A stretch of DNA of 64,000 bases from an uncultured Clostridia bacterium (GCA_934631025.1 CAKTXR010000001.1:139652-203651), one strand, 5' to 3'. Numbered from the stretch's first letter, positions 25,584 to 34,071 are shown. The notes: a model not told the origin generated them from the letters alone. Numbers and translations are program-made.

Positions 25584-28535
25584 ATGAAAACGACGAAAAC
25601 ATTCCGGCTGCTGGCCGTCCTGCTGGCGTTGATGCTGGCGTTCGGCGCAATGCCTGCGCTGGCCGTCGAGATTAACAGCGGCGATTATGCCGCATGGACG
25701 CAGAGCGCCGTTGACGACTTGTACGGGCGGCTCATGGCGGCTGAGAATTATGAGGACTATATCGCCATTGTGGAGACCCTGAGCGAAACCGCGCGCACCG
25801 CTTTCTTCAACGCCCTGACGGAGGAGCAGCAGGCGGCGCTGGAAGAGCATGCCATAGCGCTGACTCCCGCAAGCGAGCCTTTCAAGCCGATCGTGCGCTT
25901 CACAAAGGTTGGCCCGCTGCTGGCCGCACCCGCGAGCGGCGCGCGGATGATGCGAGCCGCCGCGCAGAATGGCGGCAGCAGTGGCAGTGATTCGGGCATT
26001 GTTCTCAATAAGACTGCTGTCAAAGTAGAGGACGGCTATAAGATCACTCTGGAAGCGTATGCCACCGGTTCGAGTACGACTACTGTGTCTACTGAACCTG
26101 TTGATATCGTCCTTGTGCTGGATGTTTCGGGGTCGATGGATGATCCTATGTCAACATCGACAGAGTATAGAGCGGTATATGAGCCGGATAACAAGAAAAC
26201 ATATTATATTTTGCGCAACGGAAAGTACGAAAAAGTGCAAAAGAGAGATATATTTGATGGATGGTACTATGGCACTTGGCCAGGTACGACAGTTTACCCC
26301 AAGACCAGCGAAAGCGATACGAATTCGGGTCATGTTCAGTTTTATGAGAAGGTGACCAGCTCTACAAAGAAAATAGATTCGCTGAAGTCTGCTGTCAATG
26401 GCTTTATTGATAACGTTGCTAAACAATCCCCGGACAGCTCGATTGCGATCGTCAAATTTGCGGGAGACAAGAGGGACAGAGTAGTTGGCAATGATACTTA
26501 TCAAGATGGTTACTGGACATACAATTACTCGCAGACTGTGAAAAAACTGACTTCGGTCAAAAATAATACCGATACGTTGAAATCGGCAGTCAACAGTTTG
26601 CAACCTGCCGGTGCGACACGCTCAGACTATGGCATGGAGCTTGCACAGAGCATTATAACTGGTGAAGAAAGTAAAAATAAAAAGAAAGTCGTCATCATGT
26701 TTACCGATGGTGCGCCGACAAGTCAGAGTTCGTTCGAAAATGAAGTTGCTAATAGCGCAATAAGCGCCAGCAAGAGCATTAAGGATAATGATAATGCCAC
26801 GGTTTATACCATCGGTATTTTCGAAGGCGCAGACGGTACGCCGGTAAATAATATTAATAATGTGTCTGATAAGACTAATAAGACTAATAAGTACATGCAC
26901 TTGGTGTCCTCCAACTACAAGGACGCCACAAGCATGACGAATACCGGGACAGCTACTTATCCTGATGGCGGCAAGAGTTATTTCCTGTCGGCCGGCAGCG
27001 CTGGTGATCTGAACAACATCTTCCAGCAGATCAGTCAGCAGGTTGGCGGAAGCACTATCGAGCTGGATTCCAGCAGCTATATTCAGGATACTGTAACGCC
27101 GTACTTCACAATGCCTGCGGGTACGGAAGATGTAAAGTTCTTTACGATGGACTGCAATGGTGAAAATTCCTTTGATGTAGCTACCAAAACATCAGCAGAG
27201 GGTGTGACTGCAGAAATCGAGGACAACACGCTTAAAGTTACAGGCTTTGATTTCTCAGCAAACTGGTGCGGCTCTCACAGCGGTACTTACAGCGGCAAGA
27301 AGCTGATCATTGAGTTCACGGTAAAGACCAGAGATGGCTTCCTTGGCGGCAATAACGTTCCTACGAACGTGGGCGATACTGACGGCATATATAATAGCGA
27401 GAATACGAAGATTGACAGATTCGTTTCTCCCGAGGTCAACGTCCCGATCGGAACAATCACGGTGGACGTGCAGGACAAGAACGTTTATCTGACGCATGAC
27501 CTGACGAAGGAGCAGATGCTTGCGGATGCGGTTGTTACGCTCAATGACTGCAATGGAAATCCGGTATCCGCCTTTGACTATACGAAAGAGAATTACGGCC
27601 TTGAAGAGTGGCAGTATAAGTTCGTGGATATTGCTGTGACATTGCCCGTGGGGCAAACTGCATTGATGGAAGATAGCAATTATACGCTGTCGGCGAGCAT
27701 CAATTACAAGGATGAAACTAACCCGACTGCTACTGATGATACCGCCAATATCAACGTCTTTAAGCCCGAGCTGACCTTCAAGGACAACACGGTGGATTAC
27801 AAGAGCAGCATTGACAACACGGCTTATAAGACGGACGGCGCTGATGCGCGCTATGAAAACGACAACCTTGTTTCGACGAAATGGATTCACACCGATGAAA
27901 CATCGACGAAAATGGTTGCCGGTGAGGATGGTGTGACGGTGCTTGGTACTGCTCCCACGCTGACCAAGAACTACGAACCCACTGCTGGCGTTACCGACAA
28001 CATCGTTACCGCAACGGGCTATGTGCCGGTGAGGGTGACTGTAGCGATTGACGAGCGTGACGTGACCAACAAGACGACGTTCGTTCATGCGGTTTGCGTG
28101 ACTGGTGCGGATAATCCCTGCCAGTGGGATAACGAGAAGATGAAGAACGGCGATCCCGCCTTCCTCCTGCACGTCGTCAACGTTGTCGGCGATCTGAAGA
28201 TCACCAAGAAGGGCCTGAACCAGCTTACCTACAAGGATGGTACAGATTGGGAGAGCGCGATCTTCAAGGTTGAAGGCGACGACAAGACTTGGTATGTTGC
28301 TATTAACGGCAATGGCTACGGCATGGGTTCCGTGATACTGACCGGCCTGAAGGTTGGCAGCTACACCGTAACCGAAGTGGATAGCTGGACGTGGCGCTAT
28401 GGTGATCAGAAGCAGCAGATTACGCCGGTTGAGGGCGGCAAGACGACTGAAGTGACGTTCACCAATATCCACGAGAACAAGCAGTGGCTCGGCGGCGACA
28501 ACTACGAGAACAACGTGTTCGCCCCTGTCAACTGA
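25584..28535 (+). CDS. Giant secreted VWA-domain protein (adhesin or fibre tip candidate)
   Basis: 983 residues. A Sec signal peptide (cleavage near ALA/VEI) precedes a helical segment and a von Willebrand A domain with an intact metal site. The first motif is LVLDVSGSMDD (Asp180) and the third VIMFTDGAPTS (near residue 375). Beta-rich domains follow, and a C-terminal prealbumin/Cna-B-like domain (GLKVGSYTVTEVDSWTWRYG) ends the protein at NNVFAPVN. There is no LPxTG-type signal or membrane helix, so it must be held by partners. VWA plus Cna-B is the plan of pilus tip adhesins. Positions about 26,000-27,760 are visibly more AT-rich than both ends. Confidence 0.85.
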   Translation: MKTTKTFRLLAVLLALMLAFGAMPALAVEINSGDYAAWTQSAVDDLYGRLMAAENYEDYIAIVETLSETARTAFFNALTEEQQAALEEHAIALTPASEPFKPIVRFTKVGPLLAAPASGARMMRAAAQNGGSSGSDSGIVLNKTAVKVEDGYKITLEAYATGSSTTTVSTEPVDIVLVLDVSGSMDDPMSTSTEYRAVYEPDNKKTYYILRNGKYEKVQKRDIFDGWYYGTWPGTTVYPKTSESDTNSGHVQFYEKVTSSTKKIDSLKSAVNGFIDNVAKQSPDSSIAIVKFAGDKRDRVVGNDTYQDGYWTYNYSQTVKKLTSVKNNTDTLKSAVNSLQPAGATRSDYGMELAQSIITGEESKNKKKVVIMFTDGAPTSQSSFENEVANSAISASKSIKDNDNATVYTIGIFEGADGTPVNNINNVSDKTNKTNKYMHLVSSNYKDATSMTNTGTATYPDGGKSYFLSAGSAGDLNNIFQQISQQVGGSTIELDSSSYIQDTVTPYFTMPAGTEDVKFFTMDCNGENSFDVATKTSAEGVTAEIEDNTLKVTGFDFSANWCGSHSGTYSGKKLIIEFTVKTRDGFLGGNNVPTNVGDTDGIYNSENTKIDRFVSPEVNVPIGTITVDVQDKNVYLTHDLTKEQMLADAVVTLNDCNGNPVSAFDYTKENYGLEEWQYKFVDIAVTLPVGQTALMEDSNYTLSASINYKDETNPTATDDTANINVFKPELTFKDNTVDYKSSIDNTAYKTDGADARYENDNLVSTKWIHTDETSTKMVAGEDGVTVLGTAPTLTKNYEPTAGVTDNIVTATGYVPVRVTVAIDERDVTNKTTFVHAVCVTGADNPCQWDNEKMKNGDPAFLLHVVNVVGDLKITKKGLNQLTYKDGTDWESAIFKVEGDDKTWYVAINGNGYGMGSVILTGLKVGSYTVTEVDSWTWRYGDQKQQITPVEGGKTTEVTFTNIHENKQWLGGDNYENNVFAPVN

Positions 28536-28563
28536 CCGACTGAAGAAAGGTGAGTGAACAATA

Positions 28564-29133
28564 ATGCGCGCAAAGACATGGAAGGCATTGATTGTGGCGG
28601 CGCTGGCTGTCGTCATCCTCACCGCCGCAGTCGGCGGAACAATGGCCTGGCTGTCCACCAAGACGAACGACCTGACCAACACCTTCGTCCCCGCAAAGGT
28701 GACGTGCGCGGTGGATGAGCCCACTTGGGTGAACGGCAAATCCATTAAGGAGAACGTCAGCATCAAGAATACCGGCACGACCGACGCGTATATCCGCGTG
28801 GCTGTGATCGGCAACTGGTACAAGAACGGCAAGGTTGTCGCAGGCTGGACGGATGACATCAAATATAAAGACGGCTGGTTTACAAAAGAGGAGAACGGAG
28901 TAAAATATCATTATTATAAGTATTCGGTTCCGTCCGTCGCGCAGAGCGCAGAAAACTGCTCTACGAGCAACCTGTTCGACAGCTATACGCCCACCAGGAC
29001 GGACGATGTGCCGGATGGCGCTCATTTCGAGATGAACATCATCTGCCAGGCTGTGCAGAGCACGCCGGCTGCGGCTGTTCAGGACGCGTGGGGCGTGAAG
29101 GTTAACGCGGACGGTACGCTCAGCGCGAAGTAA
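28564..29133 (+). CDS. SipW-dependent fibre-like protein 7
   Basis: 189 residues. The signal region AAVGGTMAWLSTKTNDLTNTF belongs to the same sub-type as protein 2. The core reads IKNTGTTDAYIRVAVIGNWY and the C terminus ends ACQ-like (ICQAVQSTPAAAVQDAWGVK). Separated from the main array by the CHAP and VWA genes and placed next to the wall-anchored protein, it may be the adaptor that links the VWA protein or the fibre base (inference). It has a GAAAGG ribosome site. Confidence 0.82.
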   Translation: MRAKTWKALIVAALAVVILTAAVGGTMAWLSTKTNDLTNTFVPAKVTCAVDEPTWVNGKSIKENVSIKNTGTTDAYIRVAVIGNWYKNGKVVAGWTDDIKYKDGWFTKEENGVKYHYYKYSVPSVAQSAENCSTSNLFDSYTPTRTDDVPDGAHFEMNIICQAVQSTPAAAVQDAWGVKVNADGTLSAK

Positions 29134-29145
29134 GGAGGCGTTCAT

Positions 29146-29772
29146 ATGAAACAGTTCATGAAAGTATGCGGCGCGCTCCTGCTGGCGCTCGTCCTGCTGA
29201 CCGGCGCGGCGCTGGCCGACGACGCCGCCGTGCGCTATGAGGGCGGCGCGGAGAAGTTCGTGTTCCTGCCCGGCAGCAGCTATTCGGACAGCGACCTGTT
29301 CGCCAACTTCAAGAACGTGCTGCCCGGCGATGTGATCGAGCAGAAGATCGCCGTGCGCAACGACACCGGCAAGCAGGTTCGCATCTATATGCGCGCCGAG
29401 CCGGTTTCCGACGCGGACAAGGACTTCCTCGATCAGCTGCGCCTGACCGTCAAATCCGGCGATTCGACCATCTTTGAAGGCGCCGCCGGCGAGCAGGACG
29501 GCCTCGCCAGGAACACACTGCTGGGCACGTTCAAGAAGGACGGCTCGGTCGAGCTGACCGCGACGCTCACTGTGCCCGCCGAGCTGGGCAACGCCTACAT
29601 GGGCCGCGAGGGCAGAGTGCCGTGGACGTTCCTCGTCGAGGAAATCCCCGTGGACGACACCCCGCAGACCGGCGACTGGTTCAGCCTGCCGATCTGGCTT
29701 GCGCTGGCCGCGGCCGCCGCGCTCGTGCTGGTCGTCGCGATTGTGAAAAATCGCCGCGCCCGCAAGGCCTGA
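29146..29772 (+). CDS. Sortase-anchored surface protein (TPQTG signal)
   Basis: 208 residues. A Sec signal peptide (LLLALVLLTGAALA) is followed by a beta-rich ectodomain. The C-terminal sorting signal has TPQTGDW, a membrane helix (IWLALAAAAALVLVVAIV) and a positive tail KNRRARKA. It would be linked to the cell wall by the sortase encoded at 29964. It is the only protein of the locus with a sorting signal, so it is the best candidate for the wall anchor or base of the structure. It starts 12 nt after fibre protein 7 with an AAGGAGG site. Confidence 0.85.
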   Translation: MKQFMKVCGALLLALVLLTGAALADDAAVRYEGGAEKFVFLPGSSYSDSDLFANFKNVLPGDVIEQKIAVRNDTGKQVRIYMRAEPVSDADKDFLDQLRLTVKSGDSTIFEGAAGEQDGLARNTLLGTFKKDGSVELTATLTVPAELGNAYMGREGRVPWTFLVEEIPVDDTPQTGDWFSLPIWLALAAAAALVLVVAIVKNRRARKA

Positions 29773-29823
29773 CAGCATTTACCGGGAGGGCAGCTCGCCT
29801 TCCCGGCTTTTTTGAGGTGAACC

Positions 29824-29961
29824 ATGCGCAGAAACCGAACCCGATGGCTGATCGCCGCGCTGATGATCGCGCTGGCCGTGATCGCCGCCGTCATCGTCTA
29901 TAAAACGAGAGAATACGCCGCCGGAAACGCCTTTTACGATTCCCTGCGCGGCATGAGGTGA
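29824..29961 (+). CDS. Small single-pass membrane protein, 45 residues
   Basis: A short reading frame with a TGAGGTGA ribosome site: basic start MRRNRTRW, one membrane helix (LIAALMIALAVIAAVIVY) and an 18-residue polar tail. It lies exactly between the anchored substrate and sortase B and ends 2 nt before the sortase ATG. Size, codon use and spacing support a real gene; it might be a sortase accessory or stabiliser, but no family is recognised. Confidence 0.65.
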   Translation: MRRNRTRWLIAALMIALAVIAAVIVYKTREYAAGNAFYDSLRGMR

Positions 29962-29963
29962 CC

Positions 29964-30986
29964 ATGAAACGCTGCTTTGCCCTGATTCTGGCGCTGCTCC
30001 TTGCCGCACTGCCCGCCTTCGCCGATGAACAGCTCGACGCGGACAGGCAGCTCGTCGAGGCGCTCTTCGCCGCCGCCGCCGGCACGACCGCCGACGCGGA
30101 AAAAACTGCGCGCGCCGATATGACCGACGAGGAAGCCGCCGCGCGCACTCAGGCGCTGGCCGACTATCGCCGCCTGAGCGAAATCTGGCTGACTGCCGCC
30201 CTTGCGCCCGATCCCGAACCCGATACGACCCCCGCGCCCACCGCGGCGCCGGCCCCCGAAGCAACGCCCGCCCCCACGCTCGACGAGGCGTTTGAAGCGC
30301 TCTCGGGCAGCGAAACCGGCCGCGCCTATCTGAATTTGCTCTCGGCGCAGGACGCGGCGGACTGCCTTGAGGAGACGCGCGCCGCTGTAACGCGCTGGCT
30401 GGCCACGATCGACGCGGACGCGCTTTCCGAGATGAACGACGATTACGCCTGCTGGCTCTATGCGCCCGATACGCCGATCGACTATCCCGTCGTGCATGGC
30501 GAGGACAACGATTACTATCTGCATCGCCTGTTCAACGGCGAGCATAACGCCTGCGGCACGCTGTTCATCGATTACCGCAATCTTGGCGATTTTCAGGACC
30601 CCAACACGCTGCTCTACGGCCACCATATGCGCAACGGCAGCATGTTCAAGGCGATCACTTACTATGCCGATCAGGCGTATTTCGACAGCCACCCGTTCAT
30701 GCTGATCGTCACGCCCGAAAAGCGCTATCTGCTCGAGATGTTTGCGGGCTACACCACGTCCAAAAGCGATCACTGCTATGATATCGCCATCAGCGATGAA
30801 AGCGACATGGCCTCGTTCGTCGAGGAGGCGCGCGCCAAGTCGAATTTCTTCTCGGCCGTCGAGGTCAGGCCGGGCGATCATCTGGTCACATTGTCCACCT
30901 GCGCCTATGCGTTCGAGAACGCGCGCTATATCGCCATCGGCCGCTTGAACGAATTGAAGGCTCTGGCCGTTCCCATTGAAGAGTAA
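29964..30986 (+). CDS. srtB: Class B sortase
   Basis: 340 residues. An N-terminal signal/anchor (FALILALLLAALPAFA) and a Pro/Ala/Thr-rich spacer precede the sortase domain. Catalytic His is in LLYGHHMRNGSMF (His220/221), Cys313 in TLSTCAYAFENAR and Arg321 in the same block. The TLSTC form with the helix-containing insertion matches class B. Class B enzymes attach surface proteins to peptidoglycan or polymerise some pili, and the adjacent TPQTG protein is the obvious substrate. The ATG at 29964 is chosen; GTG at 29958 is possible. It is the last gene of the locus before a terminator. Confidence 0.9.
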   Translation: MKRCFALILALLLAALPAFADEQLDADRQLVEALFAAAAGTTADAEKTARADMTDEEAAARTQALADYRRLSEIWLTAALAPDPEPDTTPAPTAAPAPEATPAPTLDEAFEALSGSETGRAYLNLLSAQDAADCLEETRAAVTRWLATIDADALSEMNDDYACWLYAPDTPIDYPVVHGEDNDYYLHRLFNGEHNACGTLFIDYRNLGDFQDPNTLLYGHHMRNGSMFKAITYYADQAYFDSHPFMLIVTPEKRYLLEMFAGYTTSKSDHCYDIAISDESDMASFVEEARAKSNFFSAVEVRPGDHLVTLSTCAYAFENARYIAIGRLNELKALAVPIEE

Positions 30987-30990
30987 AGAA

Positions 30991-31035
30991 CATCGCCCGC
31001 CCGACGAACGAACGCCGGACGGGCGATGCTTTTTT
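30991..31035 (+). terminator. Intrinsic terminator of the surface locus
   Basis: A 9-bp stem (30991-30999 with 31020-31028) followed by C and six T. It closes the locus and separates it from the convergent ABC operon. Confidence 0.85.
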
Positions 31036-31036
31036 A

Positions 31037-31837
31037 TTATGAGCCTGTGCTTCGATAGTGCCTTACGCCGAAGCGCCAGAGCAGCAGCGTGAGCGCGAAG
31101 AACGCGCCGCAGACCGGCAGCGCCAGACAGCCGATCCAGCTTGCCTCGCCCCAGCCGCAGATCGTCGACGCGGGATAATAGGCGAACATGAACAGCGGAA
31201 AGACGAATGTGAACAGGCGCCGGAGTCCTTGCGGCAGGTATTTCGGCGGCGCTTTGGCCACCTGATAGCTGCCGTTGGTGAATATGTTCAGCTCAATCGG
31301 CGATATGGTGAAGAACGAGATCACTGAGTTGATGATGAACAGCCCCACATAGGTCATCACGCCGCCGGCCAGCGCGCCCAGCAGCACGAGCAGATTGGGC
31401 AGCGTCATGCGCACCGACTGCGCGGAAAGCGTCAGTATGACCAGAATCAGTCCGGCACTCACCCGACTCAGCCGCGTGATGGTAAAGTTCAGCGTGAGCG
31501 CCTGAAGGAAGGTTGAGCGCGGCCTGAGCAGAACGCGGTCGAACGAGCCGTCCCGAATGGAATGCGGGAACATATCGAACCCGCGCCCCAACAGCTCCGA
31601 CAGGCCGAAGCTCAACAGCGCCATGCCGTAGATGAGCAATATCCGCGTCGCCGTCCATTCGCCCACCGCGCCGAAGCGATCGAGCATGAGCAGCGCGTCC
31701 AGCGGATCGGTGATCACATAGATCAGCGAGGGCAGCGGCAGCAGCAGCCAGCCCTTATACTGCATCTGGCCGGCCATCAGGATGCGCATATAGCCGAAAT
31801 ACAGGCCGAGCGGGGATTGCGAAAAGCGTCTCTTCAT
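31037..31837 (-). CDS. ABC-2-type permease, second subunit
   Basis: 266 residues with about six membrane segments, e.g. LIYVITDPLDALLML and LFTFVFPLFMFAYYP. It resembles the ABC-2 permeases that pair with a second permease and a NatA-like ATPase. The frame stays open upstream, but the ATG at 31837 has a GGGAGG site and lies 5 nt after the previous permease stop. The substrate is unknown; such three-gene exporters move drugs, lipids or peptides outward. Confidence 0.85.
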   Translation of the reverse strand: MKRRFSQSPLGLYFGYMRILMAGQMQYKGWLLLPLPSLIYVITDPLDALLMLDRFGAVGEWTATRILLIYGMALLSFGLSELLGRGFDMFPHSIRDGSFDRVLLRPRSTFLQALTLNFTITRLSRVSAGLILVILTLSAQSVRMTLPNLLVLLGALAGGVMTYVGLFIINSVISFFTISPIELNIFTNGSYQVAKAPPKYLPQGLRRLFTFVFPLFMFAYYPASTICGWGEASWIGCLALPVCGAFFALTLLLWRFGVRHYRSTGS

Positions 31838-31842
31838 ATCGG

Positions 31843-32646
31843 TCAGCCTCCCTGCACGATCAGCCGCTTCAGATTGCGCCCGATCCAGAAGCGCCCCAGC
31901 AGCACGATGAGCGCGCCCCAGACCGCCTGCATCATCAGCACGCGCGGCAGCTCGGACAGCGCCGCCGAGCCGACCATGAAGCGCAGCGGCAGATCCATCA
32001 GCCCCGCGAACGGCTGCATGGCGAGGAAGCGCTGCATGGAGTCTGGCCAGAGCTGGAGCGGCAGTATCGATCCGGCCAGCACCTGCACCACCAGCAGGAA
32101 CATATTGGCCGGCGCGTGGCCGATGCGCACGTCCATGCACATCGCGTAGCTCAGGCAGATTACCGCGCAGGAGAAGAGCACGCCGGTCGAAAGGGTGATC
32201 AGTCCCGCCAGAAAGGACAGCGGCGCGGCGGTCAGGCGCAGCCCCAGCTCCCCGGGCGTGACCAGCGCGGCCAGCAGCAGCGGCGCAAGCGCCGTGATAA
32301 ACGGTGCGAGTCGGGCGGAAAGCTCGCTGAAGTACCAGTGCCCGTAGAGATCGAGCGGCCGCACCAGATCATAGGCGACCTCGCCCTTGCAGATGCGGCC
32401 CCATACGTCCATGTTCATGCCGATGCCGGGCAGCAGCGTGAACGCGATCTCCTTGAGCCAGATAAAGGCGATCGCCTGCCGGAGCGTCAGGCTGGACGTG
32501 CCCGAGCCGAAGCGATAGAACATCGCGATGATCGCCGTGTGAACGTAGGCCCAGAATATGCTGGTGATTACCTGACTCCAGAAGGCCGCGCGGTATTGCA
32601 GCCGGCTCAGGAACTGCTGGCGGAAGAGGGCGATATAGGCTTTCAT
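31843..32646 (-). CDS. ABC-2-type permease, first subunit
   Basis: 267 residues with six probable membrane segments, starting MKAYIALFRQQFLSRLQYR, a start typical of this permease group. The sequence around VWGRICKGEVAYDLVRPLDLY is a conserved cytoplasmic coupling stretch in these proteins. It lies 13 nt after the ATPase gene and 5 nt before its sister permease. Together they form a heterodimeric exporter. Confidence 0.86.
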   Translation of the reverse strand: MKAYIALFRQQFLSRLQYRAAFWSQVITSIFWAYVHTAIIAMFYRFGSGTSSLTLRQAIAFIWLKEIAFTLLPGIGMNMDVWGRICKGEVAYDLVRPLDLYGHWYFSELSARLAPFITALAPLLLAALVTPGELGLRLTAAPLSFLAGLITLSTGVLFSCAVICLSYAMCMDVRIGHAPANMFLLVVQVLAGSILPLQLWPDSMQRFLAMQPFAGLMDLPLRFMVGSAALSELPRVLMMQAVWGALIVLLGRFWIGRNLKRLIVQGG

Positions 32647-32659
32647 GCGCGCCGCCCCC

Positions 32660-33649
32660 TTACGCCGTCATGCCCATGCGGGCGTACATTTCGGCGACGA
32701 GATGATCGACGTCCGGCGCTTCCACGGTGAGATCGGCCAGCGGACAGGCGGCGGCGAGACGGGCGATCATCTGCTCGGCGGGCGTTTCCTCGGGGAGGAA
32801 GGTGATCAGCGCGTCGCGGCCGCTGAGCGTCACCGACTGCGCGCCGGTCAGCTCGAGCTGCGCGCGCTCCTCGGCCAGCCGCGCGCGTATGATGCGGTGC
32901 GGCGCGTATCGGGCGCGCAATGCGTCCATGCCGCCGGAGAACAGCAGCCGCCCCTTACCGATGACCATTACGCGGCGGCACAGCGCCTCCACGTCGTCCA
33001 TGTCGTGCGTCGTGAGCAGCATGGTCACGCCCTCGCGGCGGTTGAGATCGATCAGGAAATCGCGCAGCGCCAGCTTGGTCACCGCGTCCAGCCCGATGGT
33101 CGGCTCGTCGAGGAAGAGAATCCGCGGGCCGTGCAGCAGCGCGCCGATGAACTCGCACTTCATGCGCTGGCCGAGACTGAGCTGGCGCACCGGCGTGTTG
33201 AGCAGCGAGGACGCGTCCAACAGCGCCGTGAGATCGTCCAGCCGCCGCCGGTAATCGGCGGGGGAGACGCGGTAGATATCGCGCAGCAGCTCGAACGAAT
33301 CGATCACCGGCGTGTCCCACCACAGCTGGCTGCGCTGGCCGAACACCACGCCGATGGACGCGACGTGCCGCACGCGTTCCTTCCATGGCACGCGGCCCAT
33401 GACGGAAACGCGGCCCGAATCGGGCGTGAGTATGCCGCTCATCATCTTGATTGTGGTGGATTTGCCCGCGCCGTTGGGGCCGATATAGCCCACCAGCTCG
33501 CCCTCGTCCACCGTGAAGGACACGTCGTCCACCGCGCGGATGGTCTGCGTGTCCCGCGTGAAGGCCCCGCGCACTGCGCCGAGCCATCCTTTCTGCCGTT
33601 TGCGCAAGGTAAAGCTCTTGCACACCTGCTCCAGTTCGATCTGACTCAT
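32660..33649 (-). CDS. ABC exporter ATPase (NatA-like)
   Basis: 329 residues. Walker A GPNGAGKSTTIKM, the variant signature LSLGQRMKCEF, Walker B ILFLDEPTIGLD and the switch His in LTTHDMDDVE are all intact. The N-terminal FTLRKRQKGWLGAVRGAF stretch and LWWDTPVIDSFELLRDIY are typical of the ATPases that serve paired ABC-2 permeases. It is the first gene of a three-gene minus-strand operon with an AAGGAGG site. Confidence 0.92.
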   Translation of the reverse strand: MSQIELEQVCKSFTLRKRQKGWLGAVRGAFTRDTQTIRAVDDVSFTVDEGELVGYIGPNGAGKSTTIKMMSGILTPDSGRVSVMGRVPWKERVRHVASIGVVFGQRSQLWWDTPVIDSFELLRDIYRVSPADYRRRLDDLTALLDASSLLNTPVRQLSLGQRMKCEFIGALLHGPRILFLDEPTIGLDAVTKLALRDFLIDLNRREGVTMLLTTHDMDDVEALCRRVMVIGKGRLLFSGGMDALRARYAPHRIIRARLAEERAQLELTGAQSVTLSGRDALITFLPEETPAEQMIARLAAACPLADLTVEAPDVDHLVAEMYARMGMTA

Positions 33650-33694
33650 GATGCTTCCTCCTTAATCGGGTCGTTGAGTGTCAGTCGCTCCATA

Positions 33695-33723
33695 AGTATA
33701 GGAGAAAACAGACGAAAAGGCAA
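33695..33723 (-). promoter_or_regulatory. Promoter of the ABC exporter operon
   Basis: On the minus strand, TTGCCT (33718-33723), 17 nt, TATACT (33695-33700), about 45 nt upstream of the ATPase start. Confidence 0.6.
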
Positions 33724-33804
33724 AGCGCGGCGCGATGCGCTCTCATCCTCGCGGCAGTCGGAAAAGAGGGATGCGGAAAAATGCTCTTTTTTTCTCCGAA
33801 ATGC

Positions 33805-33833
33805 TTGACAAATCGCAGCTTTGGCCGTATACT
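33805..33833 (+). promoter_or_regulatory. Strong promoter of a short transcript
   Basis: TTGACA (33805-33810), 17 nt, TATACT (33828-33833). The transcript would begin near 33840 and meet a terminator at 33899-33927. Confidence 0.75.
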
Positions 33834-33839
33834 ATATTT

Positions 33840-33927
33840 AATCTTAGGGGGACCCCTATATGGGCTTTGGTTACTAGCGCCAAAAATCAGCTTTTTATCG
33901 CTTCGAATGAATTCGAGGCGTTTTTTT
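33840..33927 (+). ncRNA. Orphan transcript of about 88 nt with a five-codon reading frame
   Basis: Bounded by a near-consensus promoter and a strong terminator, with no ordinary gene inside. It holds a mini reading frame at 33860-33877 (Met-Gly-Phe-Gly-Tyr-stop), preceded by an AGGGGG ribosome-like site about 9 nt upstream, and a small hairpin (TTTGG with CCAAA). It could be a small regulatory RNA, or a leader whose terminator is sometimes overridden to read into addA. It matches no RNA family I can recall. Confidence 0.5.
33899..33927 (+). terminator. Intrinsic terminator of the short transcript
   Basis: A 9-bp stem with one G-T pair (33899-33907 with 33912-33920), a 4-nt TGAA loop and seven T residues. 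Confidence 0.85.
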
Positions 33928-33945
33928 ATGCAATTCTGGCCGCGA

Positions 33946-33975
33946 TTGACCGTGCGCTGAAGGCTGTGGTATAAT
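33946..33975 (+). promoter_or_regulatory. Promoter of addA
   Basis: TTGACC (33946-33951), 18 nt, TATAAT (33970-33975), between the short transcript's terminator and addA. Confidence 0.7.
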
Positions 33976-34071
33976 CTATCTGAGTACATATTTCGGGACG
34001 AAGGCCCTTTGCATATGCCTTTTAATCTCTTCTCACAGACTGAAAATCAAACGACGCGGAGGATGAACGTC

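Noticed and set aside
22882..25650. Open frame of about 920 codons on the minus strand across the fibre and CHAP genes
   Set aside because: Antisense shadow of genes with signal peptides and motifs; low-complexity Gly/Arg/Leu repeats come from the EPxx repeat read backwards.
31838..32140. N-terminal extension of the second ABC-2 permease
   Set aside because: It overlaps the first permease in another frame; the ATG at 31837 has a proper ribosome site and the homologous start.
33681..33989. 102-codon minus-strand frame in the gap before addA
   Set aside because: It runs through two promoters and a terminator that are better supported on the plus strand, has odd composition and no ribosome site.
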